A stretch of 64,000 nucleotides of DNA, taken from Deltaproteobacteria bacterium. GTDB taxonomy: Bacteria > Myxococcota_A > Polyangia > Polyangiales > Ga0077539. Under the pieces are notes generated by a model. It was not told where the DNA came from. It searched no databases and saw only the letters and a program-made list of their open reading frames with translations. This document shows positions 37,828-47,287 of this stretch, one piece after another. The position numbers and the translations under genes are program-made. The stretch lies in assembly GCA_016704445.1 (NCBI GenBank), contig JADJAE010000047.1, positions 35,352 to 99,351 on the forward strand, in the 5' to 3' direction. Within the stretch, counting starts at the first letter, position 1. Each line of letters begins with the position of its first letter.

Positions 37828-38030
37828 CCTACTCCCCGACCGTGAACGCTCGACCCAAGAACGACGGCCGCGAGGTCTCCGGGCGCCGCGCCCTGCTGGT
37901 GGTCTTCTCGCTGGTGATCCTGCTGGCCGCGGGCATCGTCCTGCAGGCGGTGTTCGCCGACCGCACGGGCATCAGCCGGCGCACGCCGATGGTGCGCTTC
38001 GGCGACGCGGGGGCCTCAACGGTCCGGTGA
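37824..38030 (+). CDS. Small single-pass membrane protein
   Basis: A 68-residue protein starting at a GTG that overlaps the preceding stop (GTGA). After a charged N-terminus there is one membrane segment (ALLVVFSLVILLAAGIVLQA) and a short exported tail. No family is recognised. The coupling suggests it partners the cytochrome-like protein. Its last 15 bp overlap the convergent sigma-factor gene. Confidence 0.55.
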   Translation: MTYSPTVNARPKNDGREVSGRRALLVVFSLVILLAAGIVLQAVFADRTGISRRTPMVRFGDAGASTVR

Positions 38031-38701
38031 GTCGTAGTGCGCGAGGCTCTCGCGCAGCCGCCCGAGGGCCCGCGCGTGCAGCCGGCTCGCCCAGCCCTTG
38101 GTCATCCCGAGCTGGATGCCCGCCTGCTCGATGGTGAGCCCCTCCAGGTAGACCTTCTCGACGAGGCCGCGCTCCTTCTCGGGCATCCCCACGAGCGCCT
38201 CGCGGATCTCCCTCGCCGTGTCCTGCTGCATCGCCGCGGCCTCCGGCGAGGGGCAGCTCCGGCGGCCGCAGCGCGATGGGCGGTCTCCTCCAGCAGCAGC
38301 GCGGTGGCCGTCTCTTCCAGCAGCCCGGCGAGGGCGCGGGCCGCGTCGAGGGCGTCGGCGGAGGAGGCCCCCTCGGCGGCGCGCTCCTCGAGCAGGTCGT
38401 CGACCGCGGCGCGGGCGCCCAGCTTCGCGCGGTAGATCGGGTCCTGGCCGTGCTCCTTGCGCACCTGGTCGAAGATCGCCCCGCGGATTCGGTAGTACGC
38501 GAAGGTGTTGAACTGCACCCCGCGAGAGGGGTCGAAGCGGGTGGCGGCGTCGATGAGCCCGAGCTGCCCGAAGCCCACGAGGTCGTCGACGCTCACGTGC
38601 CGGGGGACCGAGCGCACCATCGTCCGGGCCACGCGCCGCACGAGGCCCTGGTGGGCGACGATCAGCGCGTCTCGTTGCTGTCGATCGAGGGGAATGGACA
38701 T
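38016..38701 (-). CDS. FliA/WhiG-type RNA polymerase sigma factor (one frameshift)
   Basis: About 228 residues after repair of a frameshift near 38255, where the frame must lose one missing base. Region 2 is clear: VSVDDLVGFGQLGLIDAATR, then FDPSRGVQFNTFAYYRIRGA. Region 4 is at the end: MPEKERGLVEKVYLEGLTIE followed by GIQLGMTKGWASRLHARAL. The linker between them is Ala/Glu-rich and probably replaces most of region 3. FliA-like factors drive flagellar or developmental genes; no flagellar gene lies nearby. It is divergent from prs. Confidence 0.85.
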
Positions 38702-38794
38702 CGCTCGGCGGAGCCGAAGGGTCGTCCGCGAGGCGCCGCGGCGTCAAGGGCGCTGGCGCCCGATGCCCTGGCTGCGGTACGCGTCGAGCCCACG

Positions 38795-39742
38795 ATGTCG
38801 CACCCCCCAGTGATCATTTCGGGCAGCTCGCACCCCACCCTCGCGGCGACCATCGCGGGCCACCTCGGCGTCGCCGTCGGCCGCGTTCGCTACAACCGCT
38901 TCTCCAACGAGAACGTGAAGGTCTGCGTCGAGGAGAACGTGCGCGACCGCGACGTCTACGTGGTCCAGACCTCGTGCCCGCCGGTCAACGAGTCGCTGAT
39001 GGAGACGCTGATCCTCATCGACGCGCTGCGCTCCGCGGGCGCCGGGCGCATCACCGCGGTGCTGCCGTACTTCCCCTACGTGCGCTCCGACAAGCAGGAC
39101 GAGCCCGGGGTCTCGATCACCGCGCGCCTCGTGGCCGACCTGCTCGCCACCGCCGGGGCCCAGCGGCTGCTCGCGATGGACCTTCACTCGCCGCAGATCC
39201 ACGGGTTCTTCCGCATGCCGGTCGACCACATCACCGCGATCCCCACGCTCGGCGCCGCGCTCATCGCCCACACGCCGGGCGAGCGGGTGGTCGTGGCGAC
39301 GGACATCGGCGAGGCCAAGGACGCGGGGCGCTTCGCCGCCGACCTGGGCATCCCCCTGGCGGTCATCGACAAGCGCCGCGTGGGCGACGACGAGCACGCC
39401 ATCCCGCAGACCATCGTCGGCGACGTGCGCGGCCGGCACGCGCTCATCGTCGACGACGAGATCGCCACCGGGGGGACCATCCTCGAGGCGGCGGAGCTCG
39501 TGATGCGCCTCGGGGCCGCCTCCGTGGAGGCCGCCGCGGTGCACGGGGTGCTCTCCGGCCGGGCGGTCGAGCGCATCCGCACGTCGGCGCTGCGGCGGCT
39601 CATCGTGACCGACTCGATCCCGCTGCCGGACTCCAAGCGAGACCCGCGCATCGAGGTGGTCAGCATCGCGGAGCTGCTCTCCGACGCCATCGGCCGCATC
39701 CACCGGGGCGAGAGCGTGGCGCACCTCGCCTCGCGGCGCTGA
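38795..39742 (+). CDS. prs: Ribose-phosphate pyrophosphokinase
   Basis: A 315-residue PRPP synthetase, of normal length. It has the N-terminal SGSSHPTLAATIAGHLGV, NENVKVCVEENVRDRDVYVV, the SDKQDEPG loop, LHSPQIHGFF and the PRPP loop VDDEIATGGTI. Some positions differ from the common family pattern (KQDE for RQDR, ATGGT for DTAGT). It makes PRPP from ribose 5-phosphate and ATP for nucleotide, His and Trp synthesis. Confidence 0.94.
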   Translation: MSHPPVIISGSSHPTLAATIAGHLGVAVGRVRYNRFSNENVKVCVEENVRDRDVYVVQTSCPPVNESLMETLILIDALRSAGAGRITAVLPYFPYVRSDKQDEPGVSITARLVADLLATAGAQRLLAMDLHSPQIHGFFRMPVDHITAIPTLGAALIAHTPGERVVVATDIGEAKDAGRFAADLGIPLAVIDKRRVGDDEHAIPQTIVGDVRGRHALIVDDEIATGGTILEAAELVMRLGAASVEAAAVHGVLSGRAVERIRTSALRRLIVTDSIPLPDSKRDPRIEVVSIAELLSDAIGRIHRGESVAHLASRR

Positions 39743-39748
39743 CCTCCT

Positions 39749-41593
39749 TCAGAAGTAGCGCGGCCGGAAGCCCCCGCGGAGCGCGAGGCCGTAGCCGTAC
39801 TCGTTGACCTGCGTGGTGCCCGCGCCGATGGAGGTCCACGCGGGCGAGCCGCTCGGGCTCATCGCCCCGCGGAAGAGATACACCGCCCCGGGGCCGCCCT
39901 CGCGGCCGACGTTGGCCGGCGCCCTGGCCGCGCGGACCAGCACGTCGTCGAAGCCGTCGCCGTCGACGTCGCCGGCGCCCACCGCGCGGTGGCCGAGGAG
40001 CGTGACGTTGCCGCCGGAGGTGTCCGAGCTGCTGAAGGTGACCGCCGCGGTGGTCGCGGGCGACGCCCCTCCGGCGAAGACGTACGCGCGGCCCGTGTCC
40101 GCCCCGTTGGCCGCGTTGCTGGTGGCGCCCACCACCACGTCGTCGAAGCCGTCGCCGTTGAAGTCCCCGGCGCCGTCGAGGGAGCTCCCGAGCTTCTCCC
40201 CGACGGTGCCCACCATCGCGCCGCGCACGTCGAGGAGCCGCTGGTTGAGGGCCCCGGAGGCGCCGGCGAAGACCACCACCTGGCCGCGGCCGGAGATGGA
40301 GGGAGCGCCCACCGCGAGGTCGGCGTACCCGTCGCGGTTGAAGTCCCCGGCTCCCGCCACGGTGGTGCCGAAGATGTCGTTCGTCGCGCCGCCCACGAGG
40401 TTGACGTCCACCACCGCGTTGGGGGTCGCGCCGCCGTAGAACACGCGCACCTCCCCGGTGGTGGCGCCCACGGTCTGCGGCGCCCCGACGGCGATGTCCG
40501 CGAAGCCGTCGCCGTTGAGGTCCCCGGCGCCCGCGATCGATCCACCGAAGCCGTCCGCGGGCATGGCGAAGGTGAGCTCGAGGTCGGGGGTGTCGTCGGG
40601 GGTCGCGCCGCCCAGGTAGAGCCACGCGCGGCCCGTGAGGCGATCGTACGCGGGCGCGCCGATGACCCAGTCGGCGAAGCCGTCGCCGTTGACGTCGCCG
40701 ACGATGCTCAGCGACTGCCCGAAGCCACCGCCCACCACCGGGGCGCCCAGCCGCACCGACGGGCTCATGGAGACCGTCGCGCCGCCCAGGTAGATCGCCG
40801 CGCGCCCGGTCTCGGTGGTCTCTCCCGCGGCGCCGGTGCGGAGGTACCCGGCGCCCACGACGAGGTCGGCGTAGCCGTCGCCGTTGACGTCGCCGGAGGT
40901 CGAGACGGCGGTCCCGAAGCGCTCCCCCTGCGCCGACGCGGTGAGCGTCAGGTCGGGGCTCGCGGCGGGCATCGCCGCGCCGAAGTGCACGTAGACCTCG
41001 CCGGTCGGCGTCCCGACCCCGGTGTCGCGGCCGGGAGCGCCGATGACGACGTCCGCGCGGCCGTCGCCGTTGAGGTCGTGCTTCGCCCGCCCGGCGGTCA
41101 CCGGCCAGGCCACCGTGGTGCGAAGCGCGGTCGCGCCGTCGAGGCCGACGACGCGCCACCAGCGGAGCCCGCGGGGGAGGTCGGCGGCGGGGGTCAGGGT
41201 GGTGCTGGCGCTGGTGGCCGACGACTCGACGGCGGCGAAGGCGCGGGTCGCAGAGAACTCGACGCGGTAGGTGGTCGCCCCGCGGAGCTCGCTCCAGCGG
41301 AAGGTCGGGCGCAGCGAGCGGACGTACGCGCCGGACTGCGGCGCGATGGGGCGGAAGGGCTCCTCGACGAGGGGGCCGGTGTCGCGAAGCACGCCCGTGT
41401 CGTTGCCCGGAGGGACGTCCGTCGACGGCCGGTCGCCAGGCGAGGGGATGTCCGTCAGGGGAACGTCGATGGGGCCGGGGCCCGAGTCGCCGATGACGAT
41501 GGGCACGTCGCTGCCGGTGAGGCCCGACGGACGGGACTCCTTGCAGGCGGCGGAGAGGGCGAGGAGGGCGAGCGCGGGGGGAGGGAGCTTCAT
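39749..41593 (-). CDS. FG-GAP repeat lipoprotein
   Basis: A 614-residue predicted lipoprotein with the lipobox S-A-A-C near residue 17. Residues about 25-75 are an Asp/Pro/Gly/Val-rich spacer (DVPLTDIPSPGDRPSTDVPP). A fibronectin-like segment follows (YRVEFSATRAFAAVESSATS). From about residue 165 there are seven FG-GAP/integrin-type repeats, each with a calcium-binding-like D-(V/L/F)-N-x-D-G-(F/Y)-x-D core. They would form a beta-propeller exposed outside the cell. Its stop lies 6 bp from the end of prs, convergent. Confidence 0.88.
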   Translation of the reverse strand: MKLPPPALALLALSAACKESRPSGLTGSDVPIVIGDSGPGPIDVPLTDIPSPGDRPSTDVPPGNDTGVLRDTGPLVEEPFRPIAPQSGAYVRSLRPTFRWSELRGATTYRVEFSATRAFAAVESSATSASTTLTPAADLPRGLRWWRVVGLDGATALRTTVAWPVTAGRAKHDLNGDGRADVVIGAPGRDTGVGTPTGEVYVHFGAAMPAASPDLTLTASAQGERFGTAVSTSGDVNGDGYADLVVGAGYLRTGAAGETTETGRAAIYLGGATVSMSPSVRLGAPVVGGGFGQSLSIVGDVNGDGFADWVIGAPAYDRLTGRAWLYLGGATPDDTPDLELTFAMPADGFGGSIAGAGDLNGDGFADIAVGAPQTVGATTGEVRVFYGGATPNAVVDVNLVGGATNDIFGTTVAGAGDFNRDGYADLAVGAPSISGRGQVVVFAGASGALNQRLLDVRGAMVGTVGEKLGSSLDGAGDFNGDGFDDVVVGATSNAANGADTGRAYVFAGGASPATTAAVTFSSSDTSGGNVTLLGHRAVGAGDVDGDGFDDVLVRAARAPANVGREGGPGAVYLFRGAMSPSGSPAWTSIGAGTTQVNEYGYGLALRGGFRPRYF

Positions 41594-41634
41594 CGGGTGT
41601 TGGGTCGTTTCTTCGCAGCGGTGGGCCGATGGTG

Positions 41635-44600
41635 TCAGGGCGTCGGAACCCAGCGGATGCGCGACCCACTCATGACGGGGCACGCCGTCGAGCCGCTGCA
41701 GAGGAGCGCGCCGTCGGTGCCGTCGACGGTCTCGAGGCCGAGCGTCACGGCGTTGGTCGCCGTGCCGAGCGACTGGTAGAGCATGTCGATGGTGTTGCTG
41801 GTCTCGTTCAACACGATCTCGAAGGTCAGATTGCCGGTGCGCGAGGGGTAGTACGAGGCGTCGGCCCACTGCACCACGAAGCGCCGGTTGGGCGCGGCGC
41901 CGACGGTGGCGATGCAGACGCCGGTCTCGCGGGTGAGCAGGTCGAGCCAGTACGCGGCGACCACGCCGTTGGGGGTCGAGCGGTCGGGGATCAGCCCCGA
42001 GGTGGAGGCCGAGGTCACGCCGTCGAAGTTGATGAAGCCGTTGGAGGCGATGTTCACGGCGGAGACCGCCGCGCCCCAGTAGCGAAACGGGAAGGGAACC
42101 GTGTCGGTCACCTGCGAGTCGTCGACGTTGGTGAGCACCCGCCGCGAGCCGGGCGCCGCGCAGGCGTCGACGAAGGTCACCTCCGCGGGGACCTCGGTGC
42201 GGCGGTAGGTCGGCATCGAGCCGGGCGCCACCGTGGACACCGAGACGTTGACCGTCGCCGTGGCGCCGAAGGAGCGCGCCTCGCCCAGGATGGAGTAGGT
42301 GCCCGCCGGGAGCGAGGGGTAGCGCTGCACCCAGAGGCCCCCGAAGGGCCCGGCGACGCAGGCTCCTACGATGCTCGCTCCGCTGCCGCAGGTGCGCTCG
42401 AGGGCGGCGTAGATCTGGGTGGCGGGCGTGGCGCTGAGGGTCACGGTGACGTCGCGCGCCGAGGTGAGCGTGAAGGTGCCGACGAGGTCGGTCCAGGTGC
42501 CGGTGCTCATGGTCGCCGAGCCGCAGGGGGTGCCGTGGTCGGGGACGGGGTCGAAGGTCGCCACCGGGAGCGCCACCGCGGGCGCGTCGGGCGTGATCAC
42601 CGCGGCGGTGGCGCAGGTGTCGCCGACCGCCCTCACTCCAGGGGCGCTCGTCGCCACGATGAGCCGCGCCGACCCGGTGGGTCCGGTCGCCCCGGCCTGC
42701 TCGCCGACGACGTAGTAGTCGCCCGCGGGCAGCGAGCGGTAGCGCCGCTCGGTGACCGAGGTGCCCGAGACGCAGCCGCCGAGGGAGGTCGACCCGGGGC
42801 CGCAGGCGGTGAAGAGCTGCATGCGGATCGAGGTGCCGCCGAGCATGGTCAGGGTGACGTCGCGGGCGGTGGCGAGGCGGAAGTGGAAGACCCAGTCGGT
42901 CCAGGAGTCCATCGGGCGCGTCGAGCCGCAGGAGGTGCCGATGTCCGAGGTGGTGTCGAAGCCCGCCAGGGAGAGCACGCCGGGGGCGCCGTCGGGGTCG
43001 ACGTTGAGCCCGGGGCACGCGTCCCCGAGCAGCCGCTCGCCGGGCGCGGTGGTGGTCACGGCGACGGTGAGCGACGGCGGCGGGGCGTTGCCCTCGAGGA
43101 TCACGAAGTACGTCCCGGCCCCGAGGCCCCGGTAGCGGCGCACCGGCGTCACGCCGCTCACGCACGGTCCGATCGCCGTCGTCCGCGCCATGCAGTCGGA
43201 CTGGAGCTGCATCCGCAGCGACGCCGACCCGGAGCCGCCCACGGTGACGGTCACGTCCCGCGGCGTGGTCAGGGTGAAGCGCGCGACCATGTCGGTCCAC
43301 CCGTCGGCGGTGCCGTTGGAGCCGCAGCTCGTGCCGTGGTCGGGGAAGGTCTCGTAGCGCGGCGGCGTCATCACGACGGGTGGGCCGTCCGGGGTCACCT
43401 CGACGCCCGGGCATACGTCGCCCGCGGTGCGCATCGTCGGGTCGGTGATGGCGGCCTGCACGGTGACGTCCCTCGCGGTGCCGCTGCGCACGATGACGAA
43501 GTAGGCGCCCGCCGCGAGGGGCCGCTGCACCATGCGGGCGGTGGTCAGCGCCGAGGCGCAGCGGAGCTCGCTGGAGGCGACGCCGCACGGGGCGCGGAAG
43601 AGCGCGAAGGTGACCCGCTCGCTGCTCGGCCCGGTGACCGTGAGGGTGACGTTGCGCGCGGCGGTGAGCGTGAGGGGCAGCACCGCGTCGGCGGTCGGGG
43701 CGCCGACGTCGCAGCTCAGCGAGTAGTCCGGCAGCAGGCCCGCGAAGGAGACGACGTGCGGGGCCGCGTCGGAGAGGTCGAAGGCCGGGGTCGAGCCGGC
43801 GCGCGGGCAGAGGTCGGCCTCCGGCGCGGTGCTCGGCCGCCCGATGGTGACCCGCAGCCGGAAGATGCGCGGGGTGCTGGTCTGCACGGCCACGAAGTAG
43901 GTCCCCGCGGGGAGCGAGCGCACCTGCACCTGCGGCGCGGTCGAGGACACGCCCCGGGCGCAGCGCAGCTCGCTCGTCGTCGCGCAGGACGAGAGCAGCG
44001 CGATGGCGCCCACCGGGGTGCTCGTGTCGTCGTTGGTGATCGCGACGTCCTGCGTCGAGGCGAGGGTGAAGCGGTAGAGCGCCACCGGCTGCCCGGCGCG
44101 CCCGCAGCCGAGGGCGAAGGTCGACCCGACGCCCACCGTCGAGCCGGTCACGGAGTAGGTCGCCGGCGCGCCCACGCGCACCTCCTGTGCGCGCTCGCAG
44201 ACGTCGTTGCTCGGGCGGCACACGGTGGTGTCCGCGAAGTCCACCAGGAGGTTGCAGTTGTTGTCCCGGCCGTCGTCGCAGACCTCCGAGGCGCCAGGAA
44301 ACACCCGCGGATCGCTGTCGTTGCAGTCGGTGCCCGGGGTGCCTCGGGGCGTCGCGTCGCTCGTGCACGAGGTGGCGATGTACCCGTCGCCGTCGAGGTC
44401 GCGCGGCGAGTGCACGCAGCCGAGGCGCACGTCGCAGGAGTCGATGGTGCAGGTGTTGCGATCGTCGCAGTCGATCTGGTCGTCGACGCGCACCGGCTGG
44501 CACCCGGTGCCGGCGAGGGCGCCCGGGGTCGTCGGGTCGCAGCGCTCGGTGCCGTTGCAGGCGTTGCCGTCGCCGCACACCGAGTCGTCGGGGACGCGGG

Positions 44601-44916
44601 CGCAGGCGCGGGTGCCCTCGTCGCAGCTCACCTCGCGGGTGCAGCTATACCGGTCGTCGCAGGGGCTGGTCCCCGCGGCGCAGCGGCCCATCACGCACCG
44701 CTCGGTGCCGTTGCAGTACCGCGAGTCGTCGCAGTCGAGGTCGGTCTCGCAGTCGCCCTCGCCCCGCGGTCCGCGGTCCGTCGGCGTCGCGGGCTGGTCG
44801 TCGGCCGCGGCGTCGAGGGACGCGTCGTCTTCCGGCGGCGTCGCAGGCGCCTCGCTGGTGCAGCCGAAGAGGCAGGTCATGGCGAGGACGGCGAAGAATG
44901 GGAGGGAGAGCTTCAT
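41635..44916 (-). CDS. Large Cys-containing multi-domain surface lipoprotein
   Basis: A 1093-residue predicted lipoprotein, lipobox L-F-G-C near residue 19. The N-terminus (residues about 50-215) carries MopE-like Cys motifs (CETDLDCDDSRYCNGTERC, then DGRDNNCNLLVD). The centre consists of five beta-rich domains of about 125 residues, each ending in a (G)(T/A/D)Y(F/Y/S)(V/I) strand such as GTYFVAVQ, GAYFVIVR and GTYFVILE, in the style of pre-peptidase C-terminal domains. The last 190 residues resemble a nidogen-like domain (VPFPFRYWGAAVSAVNIASN, GVVAAYWLDL). It is probably an adhesin or matrix protein, cotranscribed with the FG-GAP gene (41 bp apart). Confidence 0.85.
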   Translation of the reverse strand: MKLSLPFFAVLAMTCLFGCTSEAPATPPEDDASLDAAADDQPATPTDRGPRGEGDCETDLDCDDSRYCNGTERCVMGRCAAGTSPCDDRYSCTREVSCDEGTRACARVPDDSVCGDGNACNGTERCDPTTPGALAGTGCQPVRVDDQIDCDDRNTCTIDSCDVRLGCVHSPRDLDGDGYIATSCTSDATPRGTPGTDCNDSDPRVFPGASEVCDDGRDNNCNLLVDFADTTVCRPSNDVCERAQEVRVGAPATYSVTGSTVGVGSTFALGCGRAGQPVALYRFTLASTQDVAITNDDTSTPVGAIALLSSCATTSELRCARGVSSTAPQVQVRSLPAGTYFVAVQTSTPRIFRLRVTIGRPSTAPEADLCPRAGSTPAFDLSDAAPHVVSFAGLLPDYSLSCDVGAPTADAVLPLTLTAARNVTLTVTGPSSERVTFALFRAPCGVASSELRCASALTTARMVQRPLAAGAYFVIVRSGTARDVTVQAAITDPTMRTAGDVCPGVEVTPDGPPVVMTPPRYETFPDHGTSCGSNGTADGWTDMVARFTLTTPRDVTVTVGGSGSASLRMQLQSDCMARTTAIGPCVSGVTPVRRYRGLGAGTYFVILEGNAPPPSLTVAVTTTAPGERLLGDACPGLNVDPDGAPGVLSLAGFDTTSDIGTSCGSTRPMDSWTDWVFHFRLATARDVTLTMLGGTSIRMQLFTACGPGSTSLGGCVSGTSVTERRYRSLPAGDYYVVGEQAGATGPTGSARLIVATSAPGVRAVGDTCATAAVITPDAPAVALPVATFDPVPDHGTPCGSATMSTGTWTDLVGTFTLTSARDVTVTLSATPATQIYAALERTCGSGASIVGACVAGPFGGLWVQRYPSLPAGTYSILGEARSFGATATVNVSVSTVAPGSMPTYRRTEVPAEVTFVDACAAPGSRRVLTNVDDSQVTDTVPFPFRYWGAAVSAVNIASNGFINFDGVTSASTSGLIPDRSTPNGVVAAYWLDLLTRETGVCIATVGAAPNRRFVVQWADASYYPSRTGNLTFEIVLNETSNTIDMLYQSLGTATNAVTLGLETVDGTDGALLCSGSTACPVMSGSRIRWVPTP

Positions 44917-45030
44917 GGAGGGTGGCCAGGCTTCAGCGACGGTCGGGGCGCAGGATGAACCCCCGCTGCGAGCGCCGCGGGCGATCGTACCGGACGCCCG
45001 CGCCGGGGCTCAAACCTTCCCTGTGCGACG

Positions 45031-47160
45031 TCAGCCCGGCGGGCGCAGGCAGACGTTGGCGGCGCAGCTCAGCCCGTCGCAGCAGTCGGCGTTCGCCCCG
45101 CAGCGCTCGCCCTCTCGGCGGCAGGCGGCCTCCGGGGGAGGCGGGTTGCACACCAGCTGGCCCGCCGCGTTGGGGCCGCAGGTGCCCGCGCAGCACTCGC
45201 TGGACACGGTGCAGCTCATCCCGCGAGGGCGGCAGGGCTGCGGCGCCCAGAACCCGCTCACGTTGTCGCTGGCGACGTCCTGGCCGGGGAGCCAGTAGGG
45301 GACGTTCGAGGGGTCGGTGCCCGGCACCACGCCGGTGCTGACGGCGGTGACCCAGAGCTGCCGCCGCCCGGAGCCCCGGGTGCCGGCCTGGGCGTTGCCG
45401 TAGTCGCGGCGGGAGAAATACACGAGCCAGTAATGCCCGCCCTGCACGAAGGGCGAGAAGTTGGGGAAGTACGCGTCGTCCTCGCGCTCGTCGGCGGAGG
45501 CGTTGGTGAGCCGCGTCGGGGTGCCGCCGGTCGGGGCGACGAGGTAGAGGGCCGCCGGGAAGCGGGTGCGCGGCGCGGCGGGGGTGGCGCCGGCGCGGTC
45601 GCTCTCGCTGTAGGGGCCGTGCTGGAAGGCGAGCCAGCGGGAGTCCGGGGTCCAGGTCGGGTAGGCGAGCGCGCGGCCCGCCTCGCGCTGCGCGGAGAGC
45701 GAGGCGCCCATCACGCGCTGCGCGGCGGGGCCGAAGCTGTCCGGGGCGGTGACCGCGAGGGTCGAGAGGTTGCTGGTGGCGAAGGCGGTCGGGCCGTCGC
45801 CGACGAACTCGGAGATGTACGCGATGGTGTTGCCGTCGGGCGACCAGGAGGGCTGCACGCTGTTGCCCTGCGGGAGCGTCCCGGCCGCGGGAGGCACCGT
45901 GCGGCCGGTGGCGGGGTCGACGAGGAAGAGCCCGCCGAGGCGGTTGGCGATGAGGCGCGTCGCGTTGGCGCTGAACGACGAGTAGACCCACGAGGGCGAC
46001 GAGGCGGAGTCGACGACCGGGAAGCGCGTGGGCGCGGGGTCGCGGGTGAGGTCGGTGCCGAGGTCGAAGACCGCCGACGGCCCCTGGCCCTCCCAGAGCT
46101 CCGCGGCCATCTGGAGGCCGTCGCGGGAGACGGTGTGGCACGCGACGCAGCGGCTGCGGTCGCCGGCGGGGCGCTGCGGGGGGGTGGGGAGGAAGTCCTC
46201 CCGCACCGGCCCGGTGGGCTCCTCGCGGATGCGGAGGATTCTCCCGGCGCGCAGGTCCCAGTAGTACACGGCGCCGGCGAGGGAGCCCTGCGCGACGCGG
46301 AGCGTGCGGGCGGCGCCCTCGATGGCGGCCCCGGCGGTCGCGCGATCGACGCGGAGGGTGATGGGCTCCTCGAGGTCGGACTCGACCAGGGCGCGCCAGC
46401 CCGCGGGGTCGACGGTCCAGTCGAAGCGGAAGCCCGCGCCGCTGTGGGTGACGAAGCCGGTCACCGCGACGTGTGGCTTGCTCAGTCGCACGCGGTAGAC
46501 GTCGCCCGCGGCGCCCTGCTCCCACTGCACGTCGGGGGGCGCGACGTTCTGCGGGACGAGCGCGTTGGCGAGGGGGTAGCGCACGATGACCTCGCGCGCC
46601 GCGTCGGGGACGAGCGTCGAGAAGCGCGCCCGGTCGGCCTCGGTGCTGGGCGCCGAGAAGAAGTCCCGCTCGAAGCGGACGGTGAGGTTGGTGGCGGCTC
46701 TCAGCGACTCGGCGCCGGGGCGGGGCAGCTCGTAGTGCACCTCCGTGAGGTCGCCGACCTGGCCCGTGGCGGTGAACCTTCCGGTCGCCGGGTCGATGGA
46801 GCCGGCCCTCGCTCGGGTGAGGGTCCAGGTGCCGAGGGAGATGGGGCGCTCGGTGCCGTCGGCGTAGCGCCCGAGGGCCATGAAGGGCTGCATCGCGACG
46901 GCGCCGCGAACCACCAGCGTGGGGTTCTGCGGGGTGATGCTCACGGAGAGCAGGCCCGTGTAGAGGTCGGTGACATCGATCGGGCGCACATCGGGGCGGG
47001 CCGGGACGTCGAAGGTCTTGGCGTCGATGCCCGCGTCGCAGTAGGCGAGCCTGGGGTCGCAGTCGCGGGTTGACGGGCCGGCGTCGCAGCCTGACAGGAC
47101 GGACAACAACGCTGCGCCCGAGGTCGGAAGCAGGACGGCGGGACGGGTGAGGGGACGCAT
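45031..47160 (-). CDS. Beta-propeller lipoprotein with haem c motif
   Basis: About 709 residues. The ATG at 47160 gives a signal peptide and the lipobox L-S-G-C. An Asp/Val/Pro spacer is followed by a Big-2-like domain (LLSVSITPQNPTLVVRGAVA). Near residue 340 a C-V-A-C-H motif could bind haem c. The next 300 residues resemble a TolB/WD40-like propeller (SVQPSWSPDGNTIAYISEF, PTWTPDSRWLAFQHGPYS). The C-terminus has two Cys-knot-like modules (CTVSSECCAGTCG, CGANADCCDGLSC). The combination suggests an exported redox or binding protein; no substrate is apparent. Confidence 0.84.
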   Translation of the reverse strand: MRPLTRPAVLLPTSGAALLSVLSGCDAGPSTRDCDPRLAYCDAGIDAKTFDVPARPDVRPIDVTDLYTGLLSVSITPQNPTLVVRGAVAMQPFMALGRYADGTERPISLGTWTLTRARAGSIDPATGRFTATGQVGDLTEVHYELPRPGAESLRAATNLTVRFERDFFSAPSTEADRARFSTLVPDAAREVIVRYPLANALVPQNVAPPDVQWEQGAAGDVYRVRLSKPHVAVTGFVTHSGAGFRFDWTVDPAGWRALVESDLEEPITLRVDRATAGAAIEGAARTLRVAQGSLAGAVYYWDLRAGRILRIREEPTGPVREDFLPTPPQRPAGDRSRCVACHTVSRDGLQMAAELWEGQGPSAVFDLGTDLTRDPAPTRFPVVDSASSPSWVYSSFSANATRLIANRLGGLFLVDPATGRTVPPAAGTLPQGNSVQPSWSPDGNTIAYISEFVGDGPTAFATSNLSTLAVTAPDSFGPAAQRVMGASLSAQREAGRALAYPTWTPDSRWLAFQHGPYSESDRAGATPAAPRTRFPAALYLVAPTGGTPTRLTNASADEREDDAYFPNFSPFVQGGHYWLVYFSRRDYGNAQAGTRGSGRRQLWVTAVSTGVVPGTDPSNVPYWLPGQDVASDNVSGFWAPQPCRPRGMSCTVSSECCAGTCGPNAAGQLVCNPPPPEAACRREGERCGANADCCDGLSCAANVCLRPPG

Positions 47161-47287
47161 GGGCACTTGCATGGTGCCTATCACGACGGAGCGCATCGCC
47201 AGAAGCATCCCTGACGAGCGTCGCTCGCTCCTCCGGCCGTGGCATGCGCGGTTGCCGCAGGGACCACCTGGCGCGTAGTCTTGTCCG

